From: an uncultured Bacteroidota bacterium
Lineage (GTDB): Bacteria; Bacteroidota; Bacteroidia; Flavobacteriales_D; Sanyastnellaceae
DNA length: 59,814 nt
Direction of reading: 5' to 3'
Assembly (NCBI GenBank): GCA_903932685.1
Contig: CAIZGX010000033.1
Span: 1 to 59,814 of the forward strand
Under the pieces are notes generated by a model that ran no database searches, was not told the origin of the DNA, and saw only the letters and a program-made list of their open reading frames with translations. The translations under genes and the position numbers were made by a program. Shown piece by piece: positions 34,454-43,940 of this stretch; position 1 is the first letter of the stretch, and each line of letters opens with the position of its first letter.

Positions 34454-36327
34454 TGAAAAATCTTCTTTCCATCGTTTTCTTGTTTGCATTTTCGTCAAGC
34501 TTCTCGCAAGAAACCGAGACTGTTATTCGATTCGATGCACAGCGCAATGCGCAATCTAAAAAAGAATTTATTTGGAAACTGCAAGGCGAAACCCGCGGCG
34601 GAACTGCCAGTTTAACGCTTCCCTTTTTCGATGATTTTTCAAGATACTCCTTGCCCACAAATGACCCTGCGATCTCTAATACATGGCAGCGTTGGTCTGA
34701 CACCTGTGCATTTATAAATTCCGGATTCCCAATTGCTCCTCCTTCTATAGGCGTAGCAACCTTAGACGGATTGCGAGCAGATGGTTATCCATACAATTTC
34801 GCCGATGAGTTTTCATATGGAAGTGCAGACACGTTAACTTCTCTTCCAATTGACCTTTCTACTTTAACCGCTGGAGATCAAGTTTTTCTTTCTTTCTTCT
34901 ACCAAGGTGGAGGAATGGGTAACAATCCTGATTTAGGTGACAGTTTAATTGTTGAATTCTACTCGCCTTTCGGCGCTGGTCAATGGGCGCAAGTATGGAC
35001 CAGTCCAGAAGTTTTTCCAACAGACACCTTCGAACAAATATTTATAGCAGTAGGTGCTCCCGAGTATTTGCTCGATGGGTTTCAATTTAGATTCAGAAAT
35101 TTCGGAACGTTAAGTGGTGCTTTCGATCATTGGCACATTGACTATGTTCAGCTCGATGCTGGAGTAGATTCAAGCAATGTTATTTTCGATGAAGTGTGCA
35201 TGCAATATCCACTGCGCTCATTACTGAACGAGTACACTGCTATGCCTTTGACTCACTTCGCGGCGAATGCAGGCAACAGCATGGCTTCGAGCATTGGCGT
35301 TCAAGAACGCAACTTAGGTAACGACGAAAATATTGTAACCAGTTACAGTGTAACGAAGCAAGACGGAACATCGCAGACGTTCAACGCGGTTGATTTCAAC
35401 ACAGCTTTGAATGCGAATTCTTCCTTCACAAGAACGATTAACCTGAACGGATTTACTTACAACGTCACCCCAGACGACACGTGCTCTTACTTCGATGTAA
35501 AAACTTACATCAATCCAACAGATGCGCGTCTTCAAAACGACACAGCAACTTTGCGTCAGTATTTGTATAACTATTACTCCTACGATGATGGCACCGCAGA
35601 GCGCGGCTATTCAAACGCTGCGGCAGGTGGAATGATTGCTATGAAGTTTCGTGCTGAAGTTACAGATTCACTTTTAGGCTTGTTCGTGCACTGGTTACCT
35701 TCAGGGGTTAATGTTACCGCTGAAACATTCTTACTTCGTGCATGGAGCGACGGAGGCACGCAACCGGGTGCAGAATTAGATGAGAATTTCAATTATCAGC
35801 ATCCCGCTTTTTATACTCACGGAGAAAATTACTTCTCGTATTACTCATACGACAACCCTATTGCAGTAACTGGAAACTTTTACGTGGGTTGGGTTCAAAG
35901 CGGATCCGTTGGTCTTCCAATTGGAAATGATAAAAGCGGAACGGTTAACGCAACCAAGGTATTTTACAACAGTGGATTTCAGCAGCCGTGGCAGCAGTCT
36001 AGCATTAATGGCGCCTTGATGATTCGTCCTGTCTTTAAATCTGGAAAATCTTCGGTTTGGAATTCAGTAAGTGAGACACAAACCATCAGTCCTTCCGTTT
36101 ACCCGAATCCGTTCATCGAAAGCTTTACCGTTCAAGGATTGAATGAAAATTCAACCTATACGATTTCGGTTATTTCATCCACAGGACAATTGATTTCATC
36201 TTCCATTCAATCACATGTTACGCGTGTTGAAATGGAAAACAGCCACTTGTCGAACGGCATTTATTTCATTCAAATCATAAACAATTCAACACAAGAAATC
36301 ATTCGCTTAAAAGCAATGAAAAAATAA
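34453..36327 (+). CDS. Secreted protein with T9SS type A sorting domain
   Basis: A 624-residue exported protein with a signal peptide (1-18, ending SFSQ). The body is beta-rich without a recognised catalytic motif. The last about 75 residues are the T9SS type A (Por) C-terminal sorting domain, VYPNPFIESFTVQGLNE, then LSNGIYFIQIINNSTQE and a basic end (LKAMKK). It should be exported by the type IX machinery and attached to the surface. It is translationally coupled to the PASTA gene (ATGA-like one-base overlap) and 1 base from the pseudouridine synthase gene. Confidence 0.85.
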   Translation: MKNLLSIVFLFAFSSSFSQETETVIRFDAQRNAQSKKEFIWKLQGETRGGTASLTLPFFDDFSRYSLPTNDPAISNTWQRWSDTCAFINSGFPIAPPSIGVATLDGLRADGYPYNFADEFSYGSADTLTSLPIDLSTLTAGDQVFLSFFYQGGGMGNNPDLGDSLIVEFYSPFGAGQWAQVWTSPEVFPTDTFEQIFIAVGAPEYLLDGFQFRFRNFGTLSGAFDHWHIDYVQLDAGVDSSNVIFDEVCMQYPLRSLLNEYTAMPLTHFAANAGNSMASSIGVQERNLGNDENIVTSYSVTKQDGTSQTFNAVDFNTALNANSSFTRTINLNGFTYNVTPDDTCSYFDVKTYINPTDARLQNDTATLRQYLYNYYSYDDGTAERGYSNAAAGGMIAMKFRAEVTDSLLGLFVHWLPSGVNVTAETFLLRAWSDGGTQPGAELDENFNYQHPAFYTHGENYFSYYSYDNPIAVTGNFYVGWVQSGSVGLPIGNDKSGTVNATKVFYNSGFQQPWQQSSINGALMIRPVFKSGKSSVWNSVSETQTISPSVYPNPFIESFTVQGLNENSTYTISVISSTGQLISSSIQSHVTRVEMENSHLSNGIYFIQIINNSTQEIIRLKAMKK

Positions 36328-36328
36328 G

Positions 36329-37357
36329 ATGGAAGAAAACGAAATTCTAGACGAACAGGAAGAAGGGTTTTTCGAGCATCATCGAATTGTATCAGACAAA
36401 GGCCAAAAGCTTATGCGCCTGGACAAGTTCTTGGTAGATCGCCTGGAACGCACTTCCCGGAATCGCATTCAGAATGCTGCCGAGGACGGTTATGTAAAAG
36501 CAAATGGTGTAGCTGTTAAAAGCAGTTACAAGGTAAAGCCGAACGATGTTATAACCATTGAAATGCCTTATCCCGTGAGGGATATGGAGCTTATTGCTGA
36601 GGACATACCTATTGAAATTGTGTATGAAGACGATGCGTTGGTTATACTCATGAAGCCTAAAAACATGGTTGTTCATCCAGGCTTCGGAAATTTCTCGGGC
36701 ACCTTGCTTAACGCTATGCTCTTTCACTTTCAGAACTTACCCATGAATCCCGATGCTCGTCCGGGCTTAGTTCACAGACTCGACAAGAATACGACGGGAC
36801 TTATGGTTATAGCGAAGACCGAAGAGGCGCTTACGCATTTGGGTAAGCAGTTTTTTGACAGAACGCTTGACCGACGATATGTGGCGCTTGTTTGGGGCGA
36901 TGTGAAGGAAGACGGAACCGTGATTGGAAATACAGGACGAAGTTTAAAAGACAGAAAAGTGTTCACGGTATTTCCTGAAGGCGATCACGGCAAACATGCG
37001 GTTACGCATTACAAAGTGTTGAAGCGTTACGGATATGTGACTTTGGTGGAATGTAAACTGGAAACCGGAAGAACACATCAGATTCGTGTTCACATGAAGC
37101 ACATTGGGCACACCCTCTTCGGCGACTTCGAATACGGCGGCGATCGAGTACTGAAAGGAACTACGTTTACGAAGTACAAACAATTCGTACAAAACTGCTT
37201 AGATTTATTACCAAGACAAGCCCTTCATGCAAGAACACTTTCTTTCACCCACCCAACCACTGGAGAATGGATGAGTTTTGAAAGTGAACTTCCTGCGGAT
37301 ATGCAAGCTGTTCTTGACAAATGGCAGAACTATTCTGAAAATAGTATGAAAGGATAG
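36329..37357 (+). CDS. rluD: 23S rRNA pseudouridine synthase, RluA/RluD type
   Basis: A 342-residue enzyme. An S4 RNA-binding domain occupies about 28-85 (RLDKFLVDRLERTSRNRIQNA). The RluA catalytic motif is GLVHRLDKNTTGL with Asp152, followed by a Tyr-containing segment and ETGRTHQIRVHMKHIGHTL. RluD-type enzymes convert U1911, U1915 and U1917 of 23S rRNA to pseudouridine; the RluD assignment is by domain layout and length. It is the third gene of a unit with the PASTA and T9SS type A genes. Confidence 0.88.
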   Translation: MEENEILDEQEEGFFEHHRIVSDKGQKLMRLDKFLVDRLERTSRNRIQNAAEDGYVKANGVAVKSSYKVKPNDVITIEMPYPVRDMELIAEDIPIEIVYEDDALVILMKPKNMVVHPGFGNFSGTLLNAMLFHFQNLPMNPDARPGLVHRLDKNTTGLMVIAKTEEALTHLGKQFFDRTLDRRYVALVWGDVKEDGTVIGNTGRSLKDRKVFTVFPEGDHGKHAVTHYKVLKRYGYVTLVECKLETGRTHQIRVHMKHIGHTLFGDFEYGGDRVLKGTTFTKYKQFVQNCLDLLPRQALHARTLSFTHPTTGEWMSFESELPADMQAVLDKWQNYSENSMKG

Positions 37358-37427
37358 TGCTCGTATTACAATTCTTGACTTAAATTGGCGCTTTGAATTA
37401 CATGGCAAACGTCATTTTTCAAAAACT

Positions 37428-38999
37428 ATGGCTGAATCTACTGGCTCTATTTACAAGACGTTAAGCGATTTGCTTCGACTTGAAAAGTATTTTATCCGAA
37501 AGGTTATTCTTCTCTCATCGCTTGCTGGTCTTTTCTCATTGGCCATTCCTGTGGGTGTTCAATTACTTTTAACGTTCGTTACTGCGCAAGAAGTTCGTCC
37601 GGGCATGTATGCCATACTTATTCTTATTTTGTTCTTTGTTTGGCTGAACGGGCGCGTGCAGATTCGATTAATGAAGGAAGGTGAAAATGTTGAGCAGCGT
37701 TTGTTCGTGCAATTGGCTTTTACCTATCTCGGCCGTATTTTAAATCAAAATCCAAAATCGAATGACCGCTCATTCGCGAAGTATTTTATTGAAATTAGTT
37801 ATTTGCAGAAGGGTTTTAGTAAATTATTCATTGACTTGCTCTTCGCCTCTCTTCAGCTCATATTCGGATTGTTACTTATCTCGTTCTATCACCCCATGTT
37901 TTTTCTTTTCGGGCTTTCATTTGTTCTCTTGTTCATTGCGCTTCTTCGCTGGAAATTCAATTTGGCCGTGATATCGAGTTACGAAGAATCACGCGCTAAA
38001 TATGAAATGGTCAATTGGCTTTCGCTTGCTGAATTGTTCCGCAAAAAATTCAACCGACCAAACTCAGATTTCGCCTTTCAGGAAGCGAATAAAATTTCTG
38101 AAGATTACTTGCTATCCAAACGTTTTCACTTCAAGCTTCTCATTCAAAAACAGAATGGGTTCTTGGCCTTCAAAATAATAACCGTAGGTGGAATGCTTTT
38201 GTTGGGAAGCTTGCTTGCTGTGCAGCAAAAGATTAGCATTGGCCAGTTTCTTGGCGCCGAAATCGTGATTGTTTTGGTAATAGCGAGCATAGAGAAAATT
38301 TTATTTTCATTGAGTACCATTTTCGATACACTCACCAGTATGCAGAAGGCATTGTCCTTCCAAGAAAACAAGCAGTCGGAATTCACTTCCGACGAAGAAA
38401 ATAAAATTCAAATTGAATCCATTGATTACATTGAAACGTCAGAGCCAATCAACGTTTTAATGGAACGAGGAAGAATTTACAACCTCAACGGGAATCCTAT
38501 TCATTGTAAAAATCTTCTGCAGGCGCTCGATTTGAGATCTGAGAACACTTATGGCTTGAAGTGTAATGGACACGACATTAAGCACGTTTCTGTTTACAGT
38601 TTCAAAAGCAAAGTAGCCTGGTGCGACCATTTGCCTGTTCTCTTGCAAGACTCTTTTTTCGCCAATGTAAAATGGAATTCCAACGCTAGCAATGAAGAAA
38701 TTGTTGAAGCTGCTGATTTAGTTGGATTAAATCAATTCTACTGCAACGCACCAAAAGGGATTTATTCGAATACTCATCACCGCGATCCTATTTGGACCTT
38801 AGAAAACAGAGCCTTATTAGAATTGGCCAGAGCCATTGTTAGCAAGCCTGATTTATTGGTGCTCCGCAATCAGTACATTTTGAAAAGCCCGAAAGGACTC
38901 GAAATTATTCAATCGCAATTCAAGTCGTCCATTGTACTCATACACAACATTACCGATTTGCCAATTCCAGGAGCACAAAACATTCAAATCACTCATTGA
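37428..38999 (+). CDS. ABC transporter half-molecule with a degenerate nucleotide-binding domain
   Basis: A 523-residue protein. Residues about 20-315 hold six membrane segments of an ABC export fold. The C-terminal part (about 335-523) aligns with an ABC ATPase but has lost its motifs. The Walker A place reads GNPIHCKN (only the Lys is kept), the signature place reads IWTLENRAL instead of LSGGQ, and Walker B reads PDLLVLRNQ without acidic residues; the H-loop His (VLIHN) is kept. It should bind no or little ATP on its own. The next two genes encode HlyD and TolC proteins, so it may serve a type I-like export channel, perhaps with an ATPase from elsewhere. There is no peptidase C39 domain. 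Confidence 0.8.
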   Translation: MAESTGSIYKTLSDLLRLEKYFIRKVILLSSLAGLFSLAIPVGVQLLLTFVTAQEVRPGMYAILILILFFVWLNGRVQIRLMKEGENVEQRLFVQLAFTYLGRILNQNPKSNDRSFAKYFIEISYLQKGFSKLFIDLLFASLQLIFGLLLISFYHPMFFLFGLSFVLLFIALLRWKFNLAVISSYEESRAKYEMVNWLSLAELFRKKFNRPNSDFAFQEANKISEDYLLSKRFHFKLLIQKQNGFLAFKIITVGGMLLLGSLLAVQQKISIGQFLGAEIVIVLVIASIEKILFSLSTIFDTLTSMQKALSFQENKQSEFTSDEENKIQIESIDYIETSEPINVLMERGRIYNLNGNPIHCKNLLQALDLRSENTYGLKCNGHDIKHVSVYSFKSKVAWCDHLPVLLQDSFFANVKWNSNASNEEIVEAADLVGLNQFYCNAPKGIYSNTHHRDPIWTLENRALLELARAIVSKPDLLVLRNQYILKSPKGLEIIQSQFKSSIVLIHNITDLPIPGAQNIQITH

Positions 39000-40354
39000 T
39001 GGAAAAGACTAATCGCAATCTTTTAGACGAAGTAGATTCTTCCATGCACTTTACATCATGGAAAAAAACTGAACCCCGCTCGAAAAATTTACGCACGGCC
39101 AAAATACTGCTGATTGCTGCTGGAATAATCACCGCAATACTTTTAATTCCTTGGACGCAGAACATTACGAGCTCGGGCAGTGTGCTTTCCCTGAACCCAG
39201 ATTCACGTCCACAGTCCATTGAAACCATCATTGGTGGTCGCGTGGAGAAGTGGTTTGTTCAAGAAGGAGACAGCGTTAAAAAAGGAGACACCATTTTGTT
39301 TCTTTCGGAAATTAAAGTGGATTATTTCGACCCGAACTTATTAGAAAACACCGAATCGCAATTGCAGTCTAAGGAAAGTGCGTTGGAAGGATATCTGTCG
39401 AAGGTTGCGTCTCTTGATTTGCAAATCAATGCCTTGATTAGCGGCAAGGATGTTAAGAAAGATCAAGCTCGCGCAAAAATTGAACAGTCGCAATTCAAAA
39501 TAAAAACAGACAGCACCGATTTACTGAATGCAGAGCGCAACGCAACAATTAATGAAGAGCAGTTTATCCGATACGAGCAATTGTACAAACAAGATCTTAT
39601 TTCAAAAACAGAACTGGAATCGCGCAGAATGTCTTCACAAAACGCATCGACAAAAGTTCAAGAGCACAGAAACAAATTAGCTATCTCAAAGAATGAATTG
39701 CTCAATGCAAGACGTGAGCTGCGGGCCATAGATGCTGAATACAGCGATAAAATCTCGAAAGCAGAAAGCGAAAAATACGCTTCAACGTCAGCGCTGTACA
39801 CCGCTGAAGGAGAACTCACCAAACTCCAGAATCTCTTCAACAATTACGACCGAAGAAATGGATTGTATTACATTCTTGCACCACAATCTGGATTCATAAG
39901 TAAAACTACAAAATCGGGAATTGGAGAGACCGTTAAAGAGGGAGAAGAAATTGCGCGAATCAGTCCTTTCCAATTTTCACATGCCGTTGAAATATTCATT
40001 CAGCCTGTTGACTTACCCTTGGTTCATCCTGGAGAGCATGTGCGTCTCATCTTCGATGGTTTTCCAGCTTTCGTAATTAGCGGCTGGCAGGACATTTCAA
40101 AAGGTGTATATAACGGTACTATCTTAATTGTGGATCCTGCCATCCACGAATCAGGGAAATTCAGAGTACTTGTTACACCATCAGAGGGCGAGCAATGGCC
40201 AAATGGACTGAGACAAGGCGGAGGTGTTCAGACCATTATGCTTCTGAACGACGTGCCTGTTGGATATGAGCTGTGGAGGAATTTCAATGGTTTCCCTCCT
40301 GATTTTTACTCTCCAGAAAACGCAAAAAAGAAATCCGAAGAAAAGTACAAATGA
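38999..40354 (+). CDS. HlyD-family periplasmic adaptor protein
   Basis: A 451-residue membrane-fusion protein. A membrane segment lies at about 32-51 (KILLIAAGIITAILLIPW), then a lipoyl half (GRVEKWFVQEGDSVKKGDTI), a long coiled coil (about 110-285) and the second lipoyl/beta-barrel part (IGETVKEGEEIARISP). The frame opens at TTG 38996, but ATG at 38999 overlaps the ABC stop (TGATG) and is the likely start. It should link the inner-membrane ABC protein to the TolC-type channel, whose gene overlaps this one by 4 bases. Confidence 0.88.
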   Translation: MEKTNRNLLDEVDSSMHFTSWKKTEPRSKNLRTAKILLIAAGIITAILLIPWTQNITSSGSVLSLNPDSRPQSIETIIGGRVEKWFVQEGDSVKKGDTILFLSEIKVDYFDPNLLENTESQLQSKESALEGYLSKVASLDLQINALISGKDVKKDQARAKIEQSQFKIKTDSTDLLNAERNATINEEQFIRYEQLYKQDLISKTELESRRMSSQNASTKVQEHRNKLAISKNELLNARRELRAIDAEYSDKISKAESEKYASTSALYTAEGELTKLQNLFNNYDRRNGLYYILAPQSGFISKTTKSGIGETVKEGEEIARISPFQFSHAVEIFIQPVDLPLVHPGEHVRLIFDGFPAFVISGWQDISKGVYNGTILIVDPAIHESGKFRVLVTPSEGEQWPNGLRQGGGVQTIMLLNDVPVGYELWRNFNGFPPDFYSPENAKKKSEEKYK

Positions 40355-41742
40355 AAAAAGTAGCGTGCCTCTTCATGGTTTTCTTTTTTCTAAGCACGGG
40401 CTCATACTCGCAAGAGTTAACGCTTACTGAGTATTTAAATTGGGTGTTGCAAGAGCATCCCCTTGCTGAAAAAGCAAGATTAAATCCGCAAATGCGCAAT
40501 GCGCAATATTTGCAAGTCAAAGGATTGTTCGACCCTGTTTTGGAAAGCAAATTCAAAAATAAGTTTCTCAAAGGCAAAGAATATTATTCAACATCGAATA
40601 CTACACTCACCTACAATACGCCTTACGCGATAGGGCTTGTAGGACATTTCGACGTGAATTCGGGAAGCTATGTTAATCCGACCGATTACACTTCCAATGC
40701 AGGACTTCTTGCCCTAGGCGTTTCTGTTCCGTTGTTGAAAGGACTTGTCATTGACGAGCGAAGAATGGCAAAGAAACGCGCTGAAGTTTTATTGGAAGCG
40801 GGAAATCTTGAGCAGCAGTTGGCCATTAACGAACTGCTTGCGCAAAGTGTTCAATTGTATTCAGATTGGTACTATGCCGTTCAAAAAAACAACATCATAG
40901 ACTCGCTAGTTTCAACTAGCGAACGAAGATTTTTCGCGGTTCGATCGAGATATCTAGGCGGTGATCGTTCCGCTATAGATACCCTTGAGGCCTATGTTCA
41001 AAATCAAAACCGACTGCTTCAATTTCAAGAATCAAAACTTGAAGTAATCAAATCGCGCATTGCATTGGTGGCCTTCTTAGAGTTTAACAATGAAAACAGA
41101 GTGGCTATTTTAAACGAAACGATTTCACCGTCATTGAATTTCAAGAGTGAATTGGCCCCTTTCAGATATGGAAGTTCGCTTCTCTCCTTACTAGAAACAC
41201 ATCCAGAGTTGGCGCTCTATGCTAACAAAGGAGCATCGCTTCGCATTGAAGAAAAATGGAAGACAGAGAAACTTAAACCGAAACTGAATGTGGAATACCA
41301 CTTTTTGAACAAAGATTTCAGCGAAGGACTTCCCTCCTATTTTTCCACCAACAACTACAAATGGGGCGCTGAGTTTTCAATGCCTTTATTCTTAAGGGAA
41401 GCGCGTGGTGATTTAAAAGTTCAACGCATTAAAATCGAAGAAAACAACTTGAATACCGAGTGGAAAAGAAATCAACTTGAACAGAAAACACTCGCCCTCG
41501 AAGTCGCTTATACCAATACCCTTTCGCAGCAGGAACTTGCAGCATCTAACGCCACTCTTTACCAACGATTGCTTGAAGCAGAAAACACGAAGCTGTTCAA
41601 CGGAGAAAGCTCATTATTCTTGGTGAACCAGCGTGAAAACACCTATTTCGAAAATGCCATAAAAGCCATGGAATTAGATCGAAAAGTACAACAGGTGAAA
41701 ATAGATCAGAGCGCATTGTGGGTCCTGAACTATCTGAATTAA
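40351..41742 (+). CDS. TolC-family outer-membrane channel protein
   Basis: A 463-residue protein with a signal peptide (1-20, ending SYSQ). It shows the two helical repeats of TolC/OEP proteins: LTEYLNWVLQEHPLAEKARL near the N-terminus and, in the second half, SLLETHPELALYANKG followed by long coiled-coil helices. It should form the outer-membrane tunnel of the preceding ABC-HlyD pair, with which it overlaps by 4 bases (ATGA). Substrate unknown. Confidence 0.87.
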   Translation: MKKVACLFMVFFFLSTGSYSQELTLTEYLNWVLQEHPLAEKARLNPQMRNAQYLQVKGLFDPVLESKFKNKFLKGKEYYSTSNTTLTYNTPYAIGLVGHFDVNSGSYVNPTDYTSNAGLLALGVSVPLLKGLVIDERRMAKKRAEVLLEAGNLEQQLAINELLAQSVQLYSDWYYAVQKNNIIDSLVSTSERRFFAVRSRYLGGDRSAIDTLEAYVQNQNRLLQFQESKLEVIKSRIALVAFLEFNNENRVAILNETISPSLNFKSELAPFRYGSSLLSLLETHPELALYANKGASLRIEEKWKTEKLKPKLNVEYHFLNKDFSEGLPSYFSTNNYKWGAEFSMPLFLREARGDLKVQRIKIEENNLNTEWKRNQLEQKTLALEVAYTNTLSQQELAASNATLYQRLLEAENTKLFNGESSLFLVNQRENTYFENAIKAMELDRKVQQVKIDQSALWVLNYLN

Positions 41743-41782
41743 GCTCAACTGAACAATCACCCTTTCCAAAGGTTTTATTAAT

Positions 41783-42382
41783 ATGAAACGCAAAAAACTT
41801 ATGGCATACATCCTACTTGCAGTTGCCATTTTATTCATTCTATTTCAATCGTTCGTATACATGTCGACCAACAAAACCAAAGAACAGCCTTACACCGTGC
41901 TTGAGAAGGATGGCGATATTGAAATACGTCTTTATCCTTCCGCTACATTGGCCACAGTGCAGTCGAAGGCCAAGTCATACAGCGAAATGGCGAGTCCCGG
42001 CTTTCGAACCTTGGCTGGATATATTTTTGGTGGAAATGAAAGTGAGACGCAAATTGCTATGACTTCTCCGGTTCAAATGGACATTAACGACAGCTTATCT
42101 TCTATGAGTTTTGTTATGCCTGAAGGCTACGACATGAACAATCTTCCGAAGCCGAATAACAGCCAAGTTATCTTGTCACAGACTGAAGAGCAAGTGATGG
42201 CTGCCATTCGATTCAGTGGATTCGCCGACGATGAGTCTCGCGAGAAACACAAACAAGAACTTCTGAATTACCTAAACTCAAAAGGTATTCAGACCAAAGG
42301 CAATTTCAAATTTTTAGGATACAACCCTCCCTACCAGCTTGTCGGAAGACGCAACGAAGTGGTGATTGAAATTGTTCGATAA
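41783..42382 (+). CDS. SOUL haem-binding family protein
   Basis: A 199-residue protein with an N-terminal hydrophobic segment (about 6-27) that anchors or exports it. The SOUL domain follows (about 35-199): YTVLEKDGDIEIRLYPSATL, then FRTLAGYIFGGNESETQIAM, TSPVQM and the C-terminal YNPPYQLVGRRNEVVIEI. SOUL proteins bind haem in eukaryotes; the bacterial role is not established. It follows the TolC gene by 40 bases. Confidence 0.88.
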   Translation: MKRKKLMAYILLAVAILFILFQSFVYMSTNKTKEQPYTVLEKDGDIEIRLYPSATLATVQSKAKSYSEMASPGFRTLAGYIFGGNESETQIAMTSPVQMDINDSLSSMSFVMPEGYDMNNLPKPNNSQVILSQTEEQVMAAIRFSGFADDESREKHKQELLNYLNSKGIQTKGNFKFLGYNPPYQLVGRRNEVVIEIVR

Positions 42383-42506
42383 TCTGCTCTGAAGGGCAAA
42401 AAAAGATATTTTGCTAGTTCGTTGGGATAATTTAAATTAGTTAAAGATTTGCAACTAACTTACCTTATCACCTTTTAGCTAAAAAGAATACATTTTTGTC
42501 CTAATC

Positions 42507-43895
42507 ATGAAAAACATTTCTAGAATCGTCCTTTTCACAACTATTTGTTTGAGCGCTGTCTCTGCATTTAGTCAAATTGTCATTGGCGAAGCCAATTTCT
42601 CTGCAGAAACATTAGGCAACAACTATATCTTGCCCGACAATAAGTTACTCATGCTTAACGTCACTCGCAACGACGTTAACATATCTGCCAAATTTGAAAT
42701 CTACGACTCGCAGTTAAATTTAATTTCAAATAGTGAGATTGGAATTGGAGAAGTTGGACCGCAGATTTTAGGCCAACTTTCGGCCGACTCATCGAAATTC
42801 TTTTTCATCAAGTTTCCTTTTAATCTCTCCAAGATTGAAGTTGTAACTGTAGAGCTTAAAGACCATTCAAAAGAAACAGTATTTTATAAGCGTAATGAGA
42901 ATTTTAAAATTCCGACAGAATTTGGGGCTAAACCTGCAATCATTGTGAATGACCGACTCTATGTACCGGGTGTATTGAAGTCGAATAGCATTGCGTCTTT
43001 GTGGCAAATAGATTTAAATTCTGAAAGTTCAATATTTGAGGAAATTCCAGGGCTGAAAAAAGATGAAACATATAACACTTTTGACACTTGGGAAAACAAT
43101 TCACCAATGGCCTGTTACGCAATCAAAAACAAGAAAGAAAAAAGTAAGACTTTTCACTTTTTAGACTTACAACAAGGAGGCCCAATGAAAGATATGCATT
43201 TCACCGCGCCCGCTGACTACGAGGGATTCACAACGAGCATGAAGATTTACAAAACGGGCAAGTCTGAATATGTCGCTACAGGCAGTTGCGGCCCTACATA
43301 CTCGAACGCGATATTCTTCGTGCCTATTCAAAATCATCAGGCAAGTGAAATGCGACGTCTTTATTTATGCGACATTCCGAAATTTGAAAGCGCCGTCAAA
43401 TACATTCCGATAGAGAAGAATGAAAAAAACTTCCCTGGAACCATGAAAGAATACAAAACGATTGCATCTCCTTCTGCTATGCTAAAAACGAAAGATGGTT
43501 ATTTCCTTGGTTACAGAATGCTTCAAGTCATTTCTCAAACATCGGGTATTTATTTCACCCACGACCAATTGCTGAAAGTAGATTCCGATTTCGAATTGTT
43601 AGATGCGCAGTTCATTCAATACCAAAAAGGCGACGCAATAAACCTTAAATGTGTTGAATACAGTTACAAAAAAGATGGCAGCGTTACGTATTCCATTTGC
43701 GACAGTCAATCGGCTTATGTTTATTCATACAAAAACAAGGAACTTTCGCAGCCCAAAATATTAGATTTCGCGGCACTGGAAACCAAACAAAATATCTTGG
43801 CTCGATTCAGTATGATGCACTGGCATGAAGATAATTTTCTAATTTTCAAAGAGAACAGAGACAAAAGCAAATTGTACTCTGTCGAATTCGAATAA
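42507..43895 (+). CDS. Exported protein of unknown function (462 aa)
   Basis: A 462-residue protein with a signal peptide (1-22, ending AFSQ). The rest is mostly short beta strands with periodic aromatic and polar residues (for example NKLLMLNVTRNDVNISAKF and YVPGVLKSNSIASLWQIDL), which suggests a propeller or other beta fold. No family or catalytic motif is recognised. The 124 bases before it are AT-rich, with no clear promoter or hairpin. The gene itself looks somewhat richer in A and T than its neighbours, by eye. Confidence 0.65.
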   Translation: MKNISRIVLFTTICLSAVSAFSQIVIGEANFSAETLGNNYILPDNKLLMLNVTRNDVNISAKFEIYDSQLNLISNSEIGIGEVGPQILGQLSADSSKFFFIKFPFNLSKIEVVTVELKDHSKETVFYKRNENFKIPTEFGAKPAIIVNDRLYVPGVLKSNSIASLWQIDLNSESSIFEEIPGLKKDETYNTFDTWENNSPMACYAIKNKKEKSKTFHFLDLQQGGPMKDMHFTAPADYEGFTTSMKIYKTGKSEYVATGSCGPTYSNAIFFVPIQNHQASEMRRLYLCDIPKFESAVKYIPIEKNEKNFPGTMKEYKTIASPSAMLKTKDGYFLGYRMLQVISQTSGIYFTHDQLLKVDSDFELLDAQFIQYQKGDAINLKCVEYSYKKDGSVTYSICDSQSAYVYSYKNKELSQPKILDFAALETKQNILARFSMMHWHEDNFLIFKENRDKSKLYSVEFE

Positions 43896-43924
43896 CTCTA
43901 ACCGCATTATCACACTTCCTGCTG

Positions 43925-43932
43925 TAACTTTG
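43925..43932 (+). promoter_or_regulatory. Possible -7 element (TAACTTTG)
   Basis: An exact match to TAnnTTTG, 8 bases before the ATG at 43941, so the transcript would be nearly leaderless. No matching TTTG is found at the expected distance. Confidence 0.3.
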
Positions 43933-43940
43933 GTAACAGC

